From positions 1 to 46,172 of the forward strand of contig VBDZ01000006.1 in the NCBI GenBank assembly GCA_005881215.1: a stretch of 46,172 nt of DNA, given 5' to 3'. The DNA is from Chloroflexota bacterium. Its GTDB lineage: Bacteria; Chloroflexota; Dormibacteria; CF-121. Shown here one piece after another: positions 7,558-26,203 of the stretch (its first letter is position 1; the number at the start of each line of letters is the position of its first letter). The notes beneath the pieces are model-generated. The model worked only from the letters and a program-made list of their open reading frames with translations, was not told the origin of the DNA and did no database searches. The translations under genes and the position numbers were made by a program.

Positions 7558-7572
7558 GCGACACCGGCACGC

Positions 7573-7959
7573 ATGGCGAACGTCAAAACCGGTGATCCCG
7601 CGGTCGACACCTTCCTCAAGGGCTACGCGCCCCCGGTTCGGGAGATCGCGGTCAAGGCCCGCGAGGCGATCTTTTCCGTGTTTCCGGGCGCAACCGAAAA
7701 GGTGTATCCAGGTTGGAAGGTGATCCAGTATGGCGCCGGCGCCGACATGAAGTCGGTCTTCGCCGCGATCTCGCCACAGCGCGAGCGGGTCAACCTGGGG
7801 CTCGCCCACGGCGCGGATCTGGCCGACCCGGAAGGGTTGCTGGAGGGCGACGGCAAGGCTATTCGCCACGTCAAGCTGACCTCAGCAGAGGCGGCGGGCG
7901 CTCCAGCGGTCAAAGAGCTGATTCGCGGCGCCTTGCAAGCAACCAAGAACGGCGCCTGA
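7573..7959 (+). CDS. DUF1801 domain protein inserted between rplA and the L10 leader
   Basis: A 128-residue soluble protein with a DUF1801 (YdhG-like) fold: the opening AVDTFLKGYAPPVREIAVKARE, the middle YPGWKVIQYGAG, and SVFAAISPQRERVNLGL are typical. The biochemical role of the family is not established. It is close enough to rplA (15 nt) to be read from the same transcript, but has no clear Shine-Dalgarno sequence. Its presence inside the L11-L10 cluster is unusual, and nothing in it suggests a ribosomal function. Codon use matches the neighbours, so any insertion is not recent. Confidence 0.8.
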   Translation: MANVKTGDPAVDTFLKGYAPPVREIAVKAREAIFSVFPGATEKVYPGWKVIQYGAGADMKSVFAAISPQRERVNLGLAHGADLADPEGLLEGDGKAIRHVKLTSAEAAGAPAVKELIRGALQATKNGA

Positions 7960-7974
7960 TATACTCACGCTCCG

Positions 7975-8120
7975 CGAATAAGCGGCCCCGGCGTGGGAAG
8001 GCCGCGCGATAATTGAATAGCCGAAGACCGCTGGTGCCTAAAGACCAGGCTTAATGTCCAGCGCAGGCGAGCAAGGTACGACTGACGGCCTCCTCGCCTG
8101 GTGCGAAGGAGGTTTTTTTA
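7975..8120 (+). promoter_or_regulatory. Ribosomal protein L10 leader with terminator/antiterminator switch
   Basis: The leader has the conserved core of L10 leaders (GCCGAAGACCGC, then GCCTAAAGACCAGGC and a closing CCAGCGC), where L10 with L7/L12 binds to repress its own operon. Downstream two exclusive pairings share bases. The antiterminator is CAGGCGAG (8064-8071) with CTCGCCTG (8093-8100). The terminator is CCTCCTCGC (8089-8097) with GCGAAGGAGG (8103-8112), followed by seven Ts. The 3' arm of the terminator contains AAGGAGG, the Shine-Dalgarno sequence of rplJ. A TATACT at 7960-7965 may be a -10 box for the leader. Confidence 0.85.
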
Positions 8121-8702
8121 TTGGCGACCGCGACCAAAAAGCAAGAGAAAGTCGATAAGAAGGCAGAGAAGGCCGCCACCGTGGCGGCGATCACCACCCG
8201 GCTCAAGGCCTCGTCGACCGCCGTGCTCGCCGACTACCGCGGGATGACCGTCGGCCAGATGCGCGAGCTGCGCAGCAAGCTGCGCGACGGCAACATCGAG
8301 ATGATGGTGGTGAAAAACACGCTGGCCCGGCGCGCCGCGAAAGCGGCCGGCTACGAGCCGTTAAGCGCCGAGCTGGTCGGGCCGATCGCGATGCTGTTCG
8401 CCGCCGACGACGTCTCCGCCCCCGCCCGCATCCTCAACGACTATATCCGGGCGAACCGGAAGATGGTGATCAAGGGCGGATTGCTCGAAGGCCAGGTGAT
8501 CAAGGCCGATGCCGTCACCGAGCTGGCCGACCTGCCCTCCCGCGAGGTGCTGCTCAGCCGCCTGCTGGGGGCCATGCAGGCTCCCCTGGGTAGCCTCGCC
8601 AGCGTCTTACAGGCCCCCATGTCCAAGCTCGCTCGCACGCTCGACGCCCTTCGCAGTCAGAAGGAATCACAGTCACCGGCCCCGGCAGCGGCCGCAAGTT
8701 AG
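8121..8702 (+). CDS. rplJ: 50S ribosomal protein L10
   Basis: A 193-residue protein that anchors L7/L12 dimers to the ribosome stalk and autoregulates through the leader just upstream. The N-terminal RNA-binding domain includes VLADYRGMTVGQMRELRSKL and VVKNTLARRAAKAA; the C-terminal helix that binds L7/L12 dimers is followed by a short Pro/Ala tail. The start is TTG, 8 nt after AAGGAGG; no upstream in-frame start fits. The weak start codon and an RBS inside the terminator stem mean that expression is tightly gated. Confidence 0.95.
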   Translation: MATATKKQEKVDKKAEKAATVAAITTRLKASSTAVLADYRGMTVGQMRELRSKLRDGNIEMMVVKNTLARRAAKAAGYEPLSAELVGPIAMLFAADDVSAPARILNDYIRANRKMVIKGGLLEGQVIKADAVTELADLPSREVLLSRLLGAMQAPLGSLASVLQAPMSKLARTLDALRSQKESQSPAPAAAAS

Positions 8703-8711
8703 GAGGAACCA

Positions 8712-9104
8712 ATGGCAAAAGTCAGTGTCGACGATTTCGTATCGGCGTTGAAGGAGTGGACCGTGGTGGACGTCATGAACGCCATCAAGGCCATCGAGAA
8801 CGAGTTCGGTGTCACGGCCGCGGCCCCGGTGGCGGCGGCAGCGGCGCCGGCCGCCGGTGGTGGAGCCGCCGCGGCTGCGCCGGAAGCGGAGCAGACCGAG
8901 TTCCAGGTGGTCCTCACCTCCCCGGGCGACGCCAAGATCGGCGTGATCAAGGTGGTCCGCGAGATCACCGGGCTGGGCCTGAAGGAAGCCAAGGACCTGG
9001 TCGACCAGGCGCCCAAGCCGGTCAAGCAGGGCGTCAACCGCGAAGAGGCCGAAGGCGTCCTGAAGAAGTTGAAGGACGCGGGCGCCGGCGCCGAGATCAA
9101 ATAG
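8712..9104 (+). CDS. rplL: 50S ribosomal protein L7/L12
   Basis: A 130-residue stalk protein present in several dimers per ribosome; it recruits and activates the translational GTPases. The N-terminal dimerisation domain (about 1-33) is joined by an Ala/Gly-rich hinge of about 30 residues to the C-terminal factor-binding domain, with [20 protein letters not shown] and [20 protein letters not shown] strong AGGAGG precedes the ATG by 5 nt, in line with the excess of L7/L12 over L10. A palindromic repeat follows. Confidence 0.97.
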   Translation: MAKVSVDDFVSALKEWTVVDVMNAIKAIENEFGVTAAAPVAAAAAPAAGGGAAAAAPEAEQTEFQVVLTSPGDAKIGVIKVVREITGLGLKEAKDLVDQAPKPVKQGVNREEAEGVLKKLKDAGAGAEIK

Positions 9105-9143
9105 GCATTTGTTTGATCCCTGCCCGCCCGCTGGGCGGATGAT

Positions 9144-9180
9144 CCCCTCCCCCCTTGCGGGGGAGGGTTCGGGTGGGGGG
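9144..9180 (+). repeat. Palindromic G-rich repeat, copy C, abutting the corA start
   Basis: CCCCTCCCCCC, loop TTGC, GGGGGAGGG, then flank TTCGGGTGGGGGG. It has four closely spaced G-tracts on the plus strand, as in copy A. It ends 3 bases before the codon where corA homology begins, so it occupies the place of the expected start codon and RBS. It also lies 40 nt after rplL and could slow polymerase or protect the rplL message. Confidence 0.8.
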
Positions 9181-9314
9181 TTGTTATCCGGTACCTGATC
9201 GCGACCCAGGGTCCCCTTAACGAGCCCGTTACCGACCAGATCGCCGAGTGCCTGCAGGCGGGCAAGCAGGGATTCTGGCTCGACATCGAGAATCCGGACG
9301 ATGCCGACTTTGCG

Positions 9315-10148
9315 TTGCTCGAGAAGACCTTCAAGTTTCACCAGCTGACCCTCGAGGACATCCGCCACCAGAACCAGCGGCCGAAGGTCGAGGAGTATCC
9401 CGGCTACGCCTTCGTCGTCCTCTTTACCGCCGAGCTGGAGGGATCGCGGGTGCAGATCCGCGAACACCATATCTACCTCTCCGGGCAATATCTGGTCAGC
9501 GTCCACCTCGAGCCGTCCGACATACTCGACCGCCTGCGTGACCGGATCAAGGCCAACCCGGATCTGGCTCATCGGAGCCTGCCGTACCTCTTCTACCTGG
9601 TGGTCGACCAGCTGGTCGACTCGCTCTTCCCGGTGCTCGAGAAGCTCGACGACGCGACGGACGCGGTTGAAGACTCGATCATCCAGCGGCCCGACAGCGC
9701 AGCGCTGAGCCAGTTGTCGGACCTGAAGCGCGCGGTGGTCGACCTACGGAAGGTGCTCGGGGCGCAGCGGGATGTCTTTCAGCGGCTGACCACGCGCGCC
9801 ATCGGCGAAGTGGGCGACCAGGAAATGTCGATCTACTACCGCGACGTCTACGACCACCTGGTCCGGCAATACGAGACGGTCGACTCGCTGCGCGACCTGC
9901 TGAGCACCTCGATGGACGTCTACCTCTCGACCGTCTCGAACCGGCTGAACCTGCGGATCACCCGGCTCACGGTCTTCGCCACCCTCTTTCTGCCGCTGAC
10001 CTTTCTCACCGGCTTCTTTGGCATGAACTTCGCCTGGCTGGTGAGCCGCATCATGCCGGCCTGGACCTTCTGGGTGCTGGCGGTCGGGGTGATGGCCGTG
10101 ACCACGCTCGGCCAGCTCCTCTACTACCGCCGCCACGGCTGGATCTAG
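9315..10148 (+). CDS. corA: CorA-type magnesium/cobalt transport protein
   Basis: A pentameric inner-membrane divalent-cation channel. The C-terminal two membrane helices carry the signature GMN in FFGMNFAWL, and the protein ends with basic residues (YYRRHGWI). The cytosolic part is recognisable from LTLEDIRHQNQRPKVEEY through LRKVLGAQRDVF. The coordinates use the first canonical start, TTG 9315 (277 residues). However, the same frame codes for further CorA-like sequence back to 9183 (RYLIATQGPLNEPV, GFWLDIENPDD) with no ATG, GTG or TTG, only a GTT ATC where homologues start. The true start is probably a rare codon near 9183-9195, or the gene is damaged. Its place between rplL and rpoB is unusual. 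Confidence 0.85.
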   Translation: MLEKTFKFHQLTLEDIRHQNQRPKVEEYPGYAFVVLFTAELEGSRVQIREHHIYLSGQYLVSVHLEPSDILDRLRDRIKANPDLAHRSLPYLFYLVVDQLVDSLFPVLEKLDDATDAVEDSIIQRPDSAALSQLSDLKRAVVDLRKVLGAQRDVFQRLTTRAIGEVGDQEMSIYYRDVYDHLVRQYETVDSLRDLLSTSMDVYLSTVSNRLNLRITRLTVFATLFLPLTFLTGFFGMNFAWLVSRIMPAWTFWVLAVGVMAVTTLGQLLYYRRHGWI

Positions 10149-10239
10149 CCGCAAACTCCCTCCTCCGCTGGGGCCTACCTTACGGCTACCTAGGTTTGGC
10201 GGGCTCCCGCCGTTGTCCTTCCTGGACGGAGGGACCAAA

Positions 10240-10374
10240 ATGTTCCGCTGGATGCTCTTCTTCATTCTGATCCTGGCCGGGATCCTGGGCTTTGTCTCCT
10301 ACGTCATGGGGATCCCGATTCCGGGCCTGACCCAGCTCGGCATCCAGCAGCCGTCAACCCCGTTCCAGCCGTAG
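10240..10374 (+). CDS. Small single-span membrane protein (44 residues), unknown function
   Basis: A short gene with a good Shine-Dalgarno sequence (GGAGGGA, spacing about 6) and an ATG start. The peptide begins MFRWMLFFILILAGILGF, a clear membrane helix (about residues 4-24), followed by a short Pro-rich hydrophilic tail ending in PFQP. Codon use agrees with neighbouring genes. I do not recognise the family. It lies between corA and the rpoB promoter, in the same direction, and could be co-transcribed with corA. Confidence 0.6.
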   Translation: MFRWMLFFILILAGILGFVSYVMGIPIPGLTQLGIQQPSTPFQP

Positions 10375-10535
10375 GTCCAAACCCCTTCCCCTGCGCGAGC
10401 TGGGGTGCTAAACTAGCGCGCGATTAGTCTGATAGCGTTCCGATCGGCGACCTGACCGACTTTCTAACCCCGGGGAACCCGCCCTGGGCCCGCTCGCGAA
10501 GCTGTACCGGTTTCGCGGCAAAGATGTTTGCGCGC

Positions 10536-10565
10536 TTGACACCCTGGGTACCCTAATGGTACTAT
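10536..10565 (+). promoter_or_regulatory. Predicted rpoBC promoter
   Basis: TTGACA (10536-10541) and TACTAT (10560-10565) are separated by 18 bp, leaving a leader of about 85 nt before rpoB. A weaker candidate, TTCCCC with TAAACT near 10386-10415, lies further upstream. The rest of the 10375-10657 gap shows no gene. Confidence 0.6.
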
Positions 10566-10657
10566 TGCCGTTCGGTGCTTCCAGGGTTGCTTTTCCGCGT
10601 CCCTAGCACAATCTGCCTGCCCACCATTTTTTCCTGCTTCATCTGAAAGGAGAGTCC

Positions 10658-14209
<3,552 letters not shown>

Positions 14210-14212
14210 TCA

Positions 14213-18457
<4,245 letters not shown>

Positions 18458-18468
18458 GGCAATTTCAA

Positions 18469-18513
18469 CCCCCTCCCTCCCCCTTGCGGGGAGGGCAGGG
18501 AGGGGGTCTTTTT
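18469..18513 (+). terminator. Intrinsic terminator of rpoBC (repeat copy D)
   Basis: CCCCCTCCCT (18469-18478) pairs with AGGGAGGGGG (18497-18506) around an inner CCCC/GGGG pairing, followed by TCTTTTT. It is both a strong rho-independent terminator and a relative of the dispersed G-rich palindrome, with four G-tracts in the 3' arm. The stop codon of the convergent S9 peptidase lies in its T-run. Confidence 0.85.
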
Positions 18514-20608
18514 ACTCCCCGGCGGCACCTGCCTTAGCCAGTTCCCGCCGTCCGGCGACCTGGGTCGGGATGTGCCGCAGGAACCAGCCGACGACGTGCC
18601 GCAGCCGGATCATGCGCGAGCGTGGGTGGCCGTCGCGAGAGAGATCATGCGTCTGGCCCTCGAAGCGGACCATCTTGACCTCGCGCCCGAGGAACTTGAG
18701 CGCCGTGAAGAGTTGCTCGGCTTCCTCGATCGGGCAACGCAGGTCGTTGTCGCTGTGAAGGATCAGCAGCGGCGTTTTGATCTGATCCACGTAGGTGATC
18801 GGTGACCGCTCCATCAGCCAGTCGAGATTTTTCCACGGCACGGCGCCGCCCATTTCGTCGACGGTCAGAAACCACCCGACGTCGCTGTAGCCGAACATCG
18901 TCGCCATGTTGCTGACACAGCGCATCGTCACGGCGGCCTTGAACCGATCCGTATGTCCGACGGCCCAGTTGGTCATGTAGCCGCCGTAGCTGCCGCCGCC
19001 GATGCCGAGACGGTCCGGGTCGACCCAACCTTTCAGGATGGCGGTATCCAGTCCGGCCATGATGTCCTGAAAATCCTTGCCGCCCCAATCGTTGTTGACC
19101 GCGGCTGAAAAGGCCCGGCCGTAACCGGTGCTGCCCCGGGGATTGGTGAAGAGGACCGCGTACCCGTGGGCGGCGAGGAGCTGGAACTCGTAGAAGAAGC
19201 TCCAGCCGTACATCGCCGCCGGCCCACCATGGATCTCGAGAATGGCTGGCGGTTTCTCTCCCTCCCTCGCTTGCGGGGGAGGGCCGGGGTGGGGGCCTGG
19301 TCTCATGATCCAGCCCTGGATGTCCCAGCCGTCGGCGCCCTTGTAGCTGAATTCTTCAGGTCGCGCCAGCGCGACGTCGCGAAACAGCTCGGCGTTGAGC
19401 TGGGTCAGCTGGGTCGGCTGGCCGCCGAGATCCTGGACGAACAGGTCGCCGGGAGTGGCTGGATCCGAGCTGGCAAAGGCGAGCCGCCGGCGGTTGCGAT
19501 CCAGACTCACGCCGTAGACGCGTCGCTGACCGCCGATGACGATGCGCGGAGTGCCATCCTGGATGGGGGTTGCGTAGACGAGCGTGGAGCCTCGCCCGGA
19601 GGCTTGCGAGTAGATCTCCTTTCCGTCCGTTGACCAGAACGGGTGAGGGCCGCCGTGGTCCGCCCGCTGGTCATCGATGGAGGTGTCGGCGAAGGTCGGC
19701 GCGAAGCCTTCGGTGAGTCGGCGCGCCGTGCCCGGAGCGCTGACCTCGACCACCAGGAGGTCGTCGTAACCATCCGCATGACGGCGTTTGGAGGCGGTAA
19801 AGGCGAGCTGGCGCCCATCCGGCGACCAGGCCGGCGGCCCGGCGTAGATCGTTTCGTCCGACATCCTGGTCAGCCGCTTGGATCGGAGATCCAGCACCCA
19901 GATATCCTTGCCCGGCCAGCTCCACCGTTCTTCCGCCCGATCCGAGGTGAAGGCGATCCGCTGGCCGTCCGGCGAGAAGGCGGGCGAGCCGTCGTCCCAG
20001 TCGCCGTCGGTGAGCTGCTCGAGATCGCCGCCGCTGCTCGGAATCCGAAAAAGATGGGAGCGGCGCTCGTAGATCCAGCCTTTTCCATCGAGCCGGTTCC
20101 AGAGGCGGTCGATGGTCCGCACCGCCGGCACTTTCTTCTCTTCGAGCTGGGCATCCGCGGCCTCCACATCGTCGGGTTGACCGACTTCCGCGGAGAAGGT
20201 GATCGTGGCCCCGTCCGGTGACCAGGTCGGCTCACCGGCACCATCCCGCAGCCAGGTCAGCTGGCGCGCTTCGCCCCCGTCGGCGGGCAGCACCCACAGC
20301 TGCGCCTTTCCCACGCCGCGATCGCGTTCTTCCTTGTTCTTGGGCTTGACCTCGCCGGCCGGACCGCGGACGAAGGCCAGTGACCGGCCGTCCGGCGACC
20401 ACCGCGGGCTGCGGTCGTTGTTGCCGGCGGTGTAGCGGTGCAGCTCGGTGCTGGCCACATCGGCCACCCAGATCGAGCGGTGGTACTCGTAGCTCTCGCG
20501 ATCGATCTCGGCGACCAGGTAAGCGATCCGCTCGCCGTCCGGGGTGATCTGGGGGTCCTCGACCAGCTTGATGGCGTAGAGGTCTTGGGGCTCGAGTCGA
20601 CGTGTCAT
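18512..20608 (-). CDS. S9 family prolyl oligopeptidase-like serine peptidase
   Basis: A 698-residue peptidase, probably cytosolic since no signal peptide is seen, of the acylaminoacyl-peptidase/dipeptidyl-peptidase type. The first 430 residues form a beta-propeller with TolB-like WD40 repeats (PRWSPDGRSLAFV, PTWSPDGATITFS, PAFSPDGQRIAFT, PAWSPDGRQLAFT). The alpha/beta-hydrolase domain follows, with nucleophile Ser540 in GGGSYGGYM, Asp622 in HSDNDLRCP and His654 in GQTHDLS. The ATG at 20608 has GGGAGGG 5 nt upstream; earlier in-frame starts give only non-homologous sequence. Residues 438-451, at the domain junction, are encoded by a palindromic repeat. It is convergent with rpoC and divergent from the next gene. 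Confidence 0.92.
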   Translation of the reverse strand: MTRRLEPQDLYAIKLVEDPQITPDGERIAYLVAEIDRESYEYHRSIWVADVASTELHRYTAGNNDRSPRWSPDGRSLAFVRGPAGEVKPKNKEERDRGVGKAQLWVLPADGGEARQLTWLRDGAGEPTWSPDGATITFSAEVGQPDDVEAADAQLEEKKVPAVRTIDRLWNRLDGKGWIYERRSHLFRIPSSGGDLEQLTDGDWDDGSPAFSPDGQRIAFTSDRAEERWSWPGKDIWVLDLRSKRLTRMSDETIYAGPPAWSPDGRQLAFTASKRRHADGYDDLLVVEVSAPGTARRLTEGFAPTFADTSIDDQRADHGGPHPFWSTDGKEIYSQASGRGSTLVYATPIQDGTPRIVIGGQRRVYGVSLDRNRRRLAFASSDPATPGDLFVQDLGGQPTQLTQLNAELFRDVALARPEEFSYKGADGWDIQGWIMRPGPHPGPPPQAREGEKPPAILEIHGGPAAMYGWSFFYEFQLLAAHGYAVLFTNPRGSTGYGRAFSAAVNNDWGGKDFQDIMAGLDTAILKGWVDPDRLGIGGGSYGGYMTNWAVGHTDRFKAAVTMRCVSNMATMFGYSDVGWFLTVDEMGGAVPWKNLDWLMERSPITYVDQIKTPLLILHSDNDLRCPIEEAEQLFTALKFLGREVKMVRFEGQTHDLSRDGHPRSRMIRLRHVVGWFLRHIPTQVAGRRELAKAGAAGE
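19258..19295 (+). repeat. Palindromic G-rich repeat, copy E, inside the S9 peptidase gene
   Basis: CTCCCTCCCTCGC, loop, GGGGGAGGG, CC, GGGGTGGGGG on the plus strand. It lies wholly within the minus-strand peptidase gene without breaking its frame, adding the odd stretch PGPHPGPPPQAREGE to the protein. Its orientation on the chromosome is the same as in copies A, C and F. Confidence 0.8.
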
Positions 20609-20682
20609 TGGCTCCCTCCCGATGTGGTGGCGACGAGGTTTCAGGCTAGCAGGCCCACCGGGCCGTTGGCCGTTGTACCGGG

Positions 20683-21939
20683 GTGCTGCTACGTCACGGC
20701 GAGGCCCTGCTGCTGATCCTGCTCGGGATTCCGACCGCGGCGGTCGACTGGCAGATCGCGAACACCTGGGCACTGCCCACCTGGGTCAGGCTCCTCTGCC
20801 TGGCCGGGGTGACCGGCGCCCTGGCGATCGTCATCGCGAGCCCGCGGCTTGCGATGATCGGCTCGGCGCTGCTAGTCAGTCTGCTGTACGCCTTGCCCAT
20901 CCTCGGCGGAATCATCCGCTGGCATCTCCTTCCGTCGGGGACGGCGCTGATCGGTGACGGGGCCTACCAGATGCAACTCTCGCGAGACGTGCTGCTGCGA
21001 GGCATCGATCCCTACGGCTTCAACTACGACGGGACCGGGATGGAGCGCGCGCCATGGGGCCAGCCGTTTCCCAATCCGGCGCTGCATCATCTCGACTACT
21101 GGCCTGGGACCGTGGTACTGCCGCTCCCGCTGCAGGCCGCGGCTCACGCCCTCATCGGCTGGTGGGACGAGCGGGTCTGGCTGCTGCTCGCGGCGGTCGC
21201 GATCTGGGTTTTGCTCGGCCGGATCGCTCCCGGGCCGGCCGGTCGGATGGCCGCCATCGTCTTCTTCCTGGTTCCCGGCCACAGCCTGCTCGCCGTGCTG
21301 GGCGATAACGACCTGCCGATCGTCGCCCTGCTGCTCGGCGCCACGCTGGCGATCGGCGGACGCCGCTGGCTGCTCGCCGGGCTACTGCTCGGACTGGCTA
21401 TCGCCACCAAGCAGACCGCGCTGGTCGTGGTCCCGGTTCTCGCCGGGTATGCCGTAGCCCAGGGAATCGACCGCCGCACCTTTTTCAAGGTGGCGGGACT
21501 GTCCACGGCGGTCGTCATCGTCCTCTTCGCGCCCTTTCTGGTCTGGAATGCCCACGCCTTCATCACCGACACCATCCTCTTCAACTTTGCCGGTGGGTCG
21601 GAGACCTATCCGATCCAGGGCATCGGGCTCTCGACCCTGTTGCTCCAGGCCGGCATCATCCACGGGTCTCGCGACGCCTTCCCATTCCTGCTCATCCAGC
21701 TTCCGCTGGTGCTGGCGGCCTGGCTCGTCGGCTGGCGCTGGTTGCGACAGCATCGGTCGCTCGGCGACGCCATCCTGTTCATGGGCATCGCCTTCTTTGC
21801 CTTCCTGTTCGCCAACCGTTTTGCCCAGCCGACGTACTTGCTGCTGGGCATTGACCTGATGTTCGCCGGGCTCGTCCTCCGTCGGGCGCAGCCGGCGGCG
21901 GCGGCCCCGACCCGCGAGTTGTCGACCGCAGCCGCCTGA
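20683..21939 (+). CDS. Polytopic membrane protein, probable GT-C-type glycosyltransferase (GT87/DUF2029-like)
   Basis: A 418-residue protein with about ten hydrophobic helices. The first helix pair is followed by an external loop GIDPYGFNYDGTGMERAPWG, which has the D-P-Y start typical of polyprenyl-phosphate-sugar-dependent GT-C enzymes of the GT87/DUF2029 group. Later features are short loops such as GDNDLPIVALLLG and FNFAGGSETYPIQGIGLST. By inference it adds a mannose-like sugar to a lipid or wall glycan outside the membrane; acceptor and sugar are unknown. The GTG start gives the first helix; no clear Shine-Dalgarno sequence. It is divergent from the S9 peptidase with 74 bp between them. 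Confidence 0.7.
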   Translation: MLLRHGEALLLILLGIPTAAVDWQIANTWALPTWVRLLCLAGVTGALAIVIASPRLAMIGSALLVSLLYALPILGGIIRWHLLPSGTALIGDGAYQMQLSRDVLLRGIDPYGFNYDGTGMERAPWGQPFPNPALHHLDYWPGTVVLPLPLQAAAHALIGWWDERVWLLLAAVAIWVLLGRIAPGPAGRMAAIVFFLVPGHSLLAVLGDNDLPIVALLLGATLAIGGRRWLLAGLLLGLAIATKQTALVVVPVLAGYAVAQGIDRRTFFKVAGLSTAVVIVLFAPFLVWNAHAFITDTILFNFAGGSETYPIQGIGLSTLLLQAGIIHGSRDAFPFLLIQLPLVLAAWLVGWRWLRQHRSLGDAILFMGIAFFAFLFANRFAQPTYLLLGIDLMFAGLVLRRAQPAAAAPTRELSTAAA

Positions 21940-21966
21940 TGCTGAAGCCCGCCTGGGGGCTGGTAT

Positions 21967-21996
21967 TTGACAGCCGAGTCAAACCGGCCGTAGAAT
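21967..21996 (+). promoter_or_regulatory. Predicted str operon promoter
   Basis: A consensus TTGACA (21967-21972) and TAGAAT (21991-21996) with an 18-bp spacer, giving a leader of about 30 nt. That leader contains a small hairpin (CGCC, CTAAAAA, GGCG) and no good Shine-Dalgarno sequence before the rpsL ATG. Confidence 0.7.
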
Positions 21997-22032
21997 ACCC
22001 GTTCGCGCCCTAAAAAGGCGTTTGGTTAAACC

Positions 22033-22416
22033 ATGCCTACGATTTCACAGCTCATCCGATACGGCCGCAAGCCGCTGGTGAAGAAGACCAAAGCACCGGC
22101 GCTGCAAGGCTCCCCGCAGCGGCGGGGCGTCTGCGTGCGCGTCTACACCACCACGCCCAAGAAGCCGAACTCGGCGCTGCGCAAGGTCGCCCGCGTCCGG
22201 CTCACCTCCCGCCAGGAGGTCACCGCCTACATCCCCGGGATCGGCCACAACCTCCAGGAGCACTCGGTGGTCCTGATCCGCGGCGGCCGCGTCAAGGACC
22301 TTCCCGGCGTCCGCTACCACGTGGTTCGCGGCACTCTCGACACGGCCGGCGCCAAGGGGCGCAAGCAGGGCCGCTCGAAGTACGGCGCCAAGCGCGAGAA
22401 GGCGAAGAAGGCCTAG
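22033..22416 (+). CDS. rpsL: 30S ribosomal protein S12
   Basis: A 127-residue protein at the decoding centre that monitors codon-anticodon pairing. [17 protein letters not shown] carries Lys43 and [12 protein letters not shown] carries Lys88; both are the streptomycin-sensitive residues, and Asp89 is the usual methylthiolation site. The C-terminus is basic ([12 protein letters not shown]). First gene of the str cluster. It lacks a clear Shine-Dalgarno sequence despite the good promoter. rpsG starts 2 nt after its stop. Confidence 0.98.
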   Translation: MPTISQLIRYGRKPLVKKTKAPALQGSPQRRGVCVRVYTTTPKKPNSALRKVARVRLTSRQEVTAYIPGIGHNLQEHSVVLIRGGRVKDLPGVRYHVVRGTLDTAGAKGRKQGRSKYGAKREKAKKA

Positions 22417-22418
22417 CC

Positions 22419-22889
22419 GTGCCCAGACGCGCCCGCATTCAAAAACGTGTCATCCTGCCTGACCCCGTGTACACACACGAGGGCGTAGCCAAATTCGTCA
22501 ACGTCGTGATGCAGCGGGGCAAGCGGAGCACCGCCGAGCGGGTCGTCTACGGCTCGCTGGACCGGATCCGCAAGGTGGCCAAGAAGGACCCGATCGAGGT
22601 CTTCGACTCGGCGCTGAAGAACGCCACCCCGGTGCTGGAGGTGAAGCCCCGCCGGATCGGCGGCGCCACCTACCAGGTCCCGGTCGAGATCAAGCCCGAG
22701 CGGCGCTCCGCCCTGGCCCGGCGCTGGATCGTACGTTACGCCAGGGCCAGATCTGGGAAGAGTATGCAGGAGAAGCTCGCCGGAGAGCTGATGGACGCCG
22801 CTAACGGAGTGGGGGCGACGATCAAGCGGCGGGAAGAGACCCACAAGATGGCTGAAAGCAACAAGGCCTTCAGTCACTTCCGGTATTAG
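22419..22889 (+). CDS. rpsG: 30S ribosomal protein S7
   Basis: A 156-residue primary binder of the 16S 3' major domain, at the E site; in enterobacteria it represses the str operon. The opening [20 protein letters not shown], the middle [20 protein letters not shown], and the closing [20 protein letters not shown] are diagnostic. The start is GTG directly after the rpsL stop, and no other start keeps the conserved N-terminus. Normal length. Confidence 0.97.
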   Translation: MPRRARIQKRVILPDPVYTHEGVAKFVNVVMQRGKRSTAERVVYGSLDRIRKVAKKDPIEVFDSALKNATPVLEVKPRRIGGATYQVPVEIKPERRSALARRWIVRYARARSGKSMQEKLAGELMDAANGVGATIKRREETHKMAESNKAFSHFRY

Positions 22890-22896
22890 GAGACAA

Positions 22897-24987
<2,091 letters not shown>

Positions 24988-25011
24988 GGAGGATCCAAAG
25001 AAGGAGTAACA

Positions 25012-26196
<1,185 letters not shown>

Positions 26197-26203
26197 GCGG
26201 ACC

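Noticed and set aside
10240-10374. A signal peptide of an exported protein
   Set aside because: There is no cleavage motif after the hydrophobic stretch and no further domain, so a small membrane peptide fits better.
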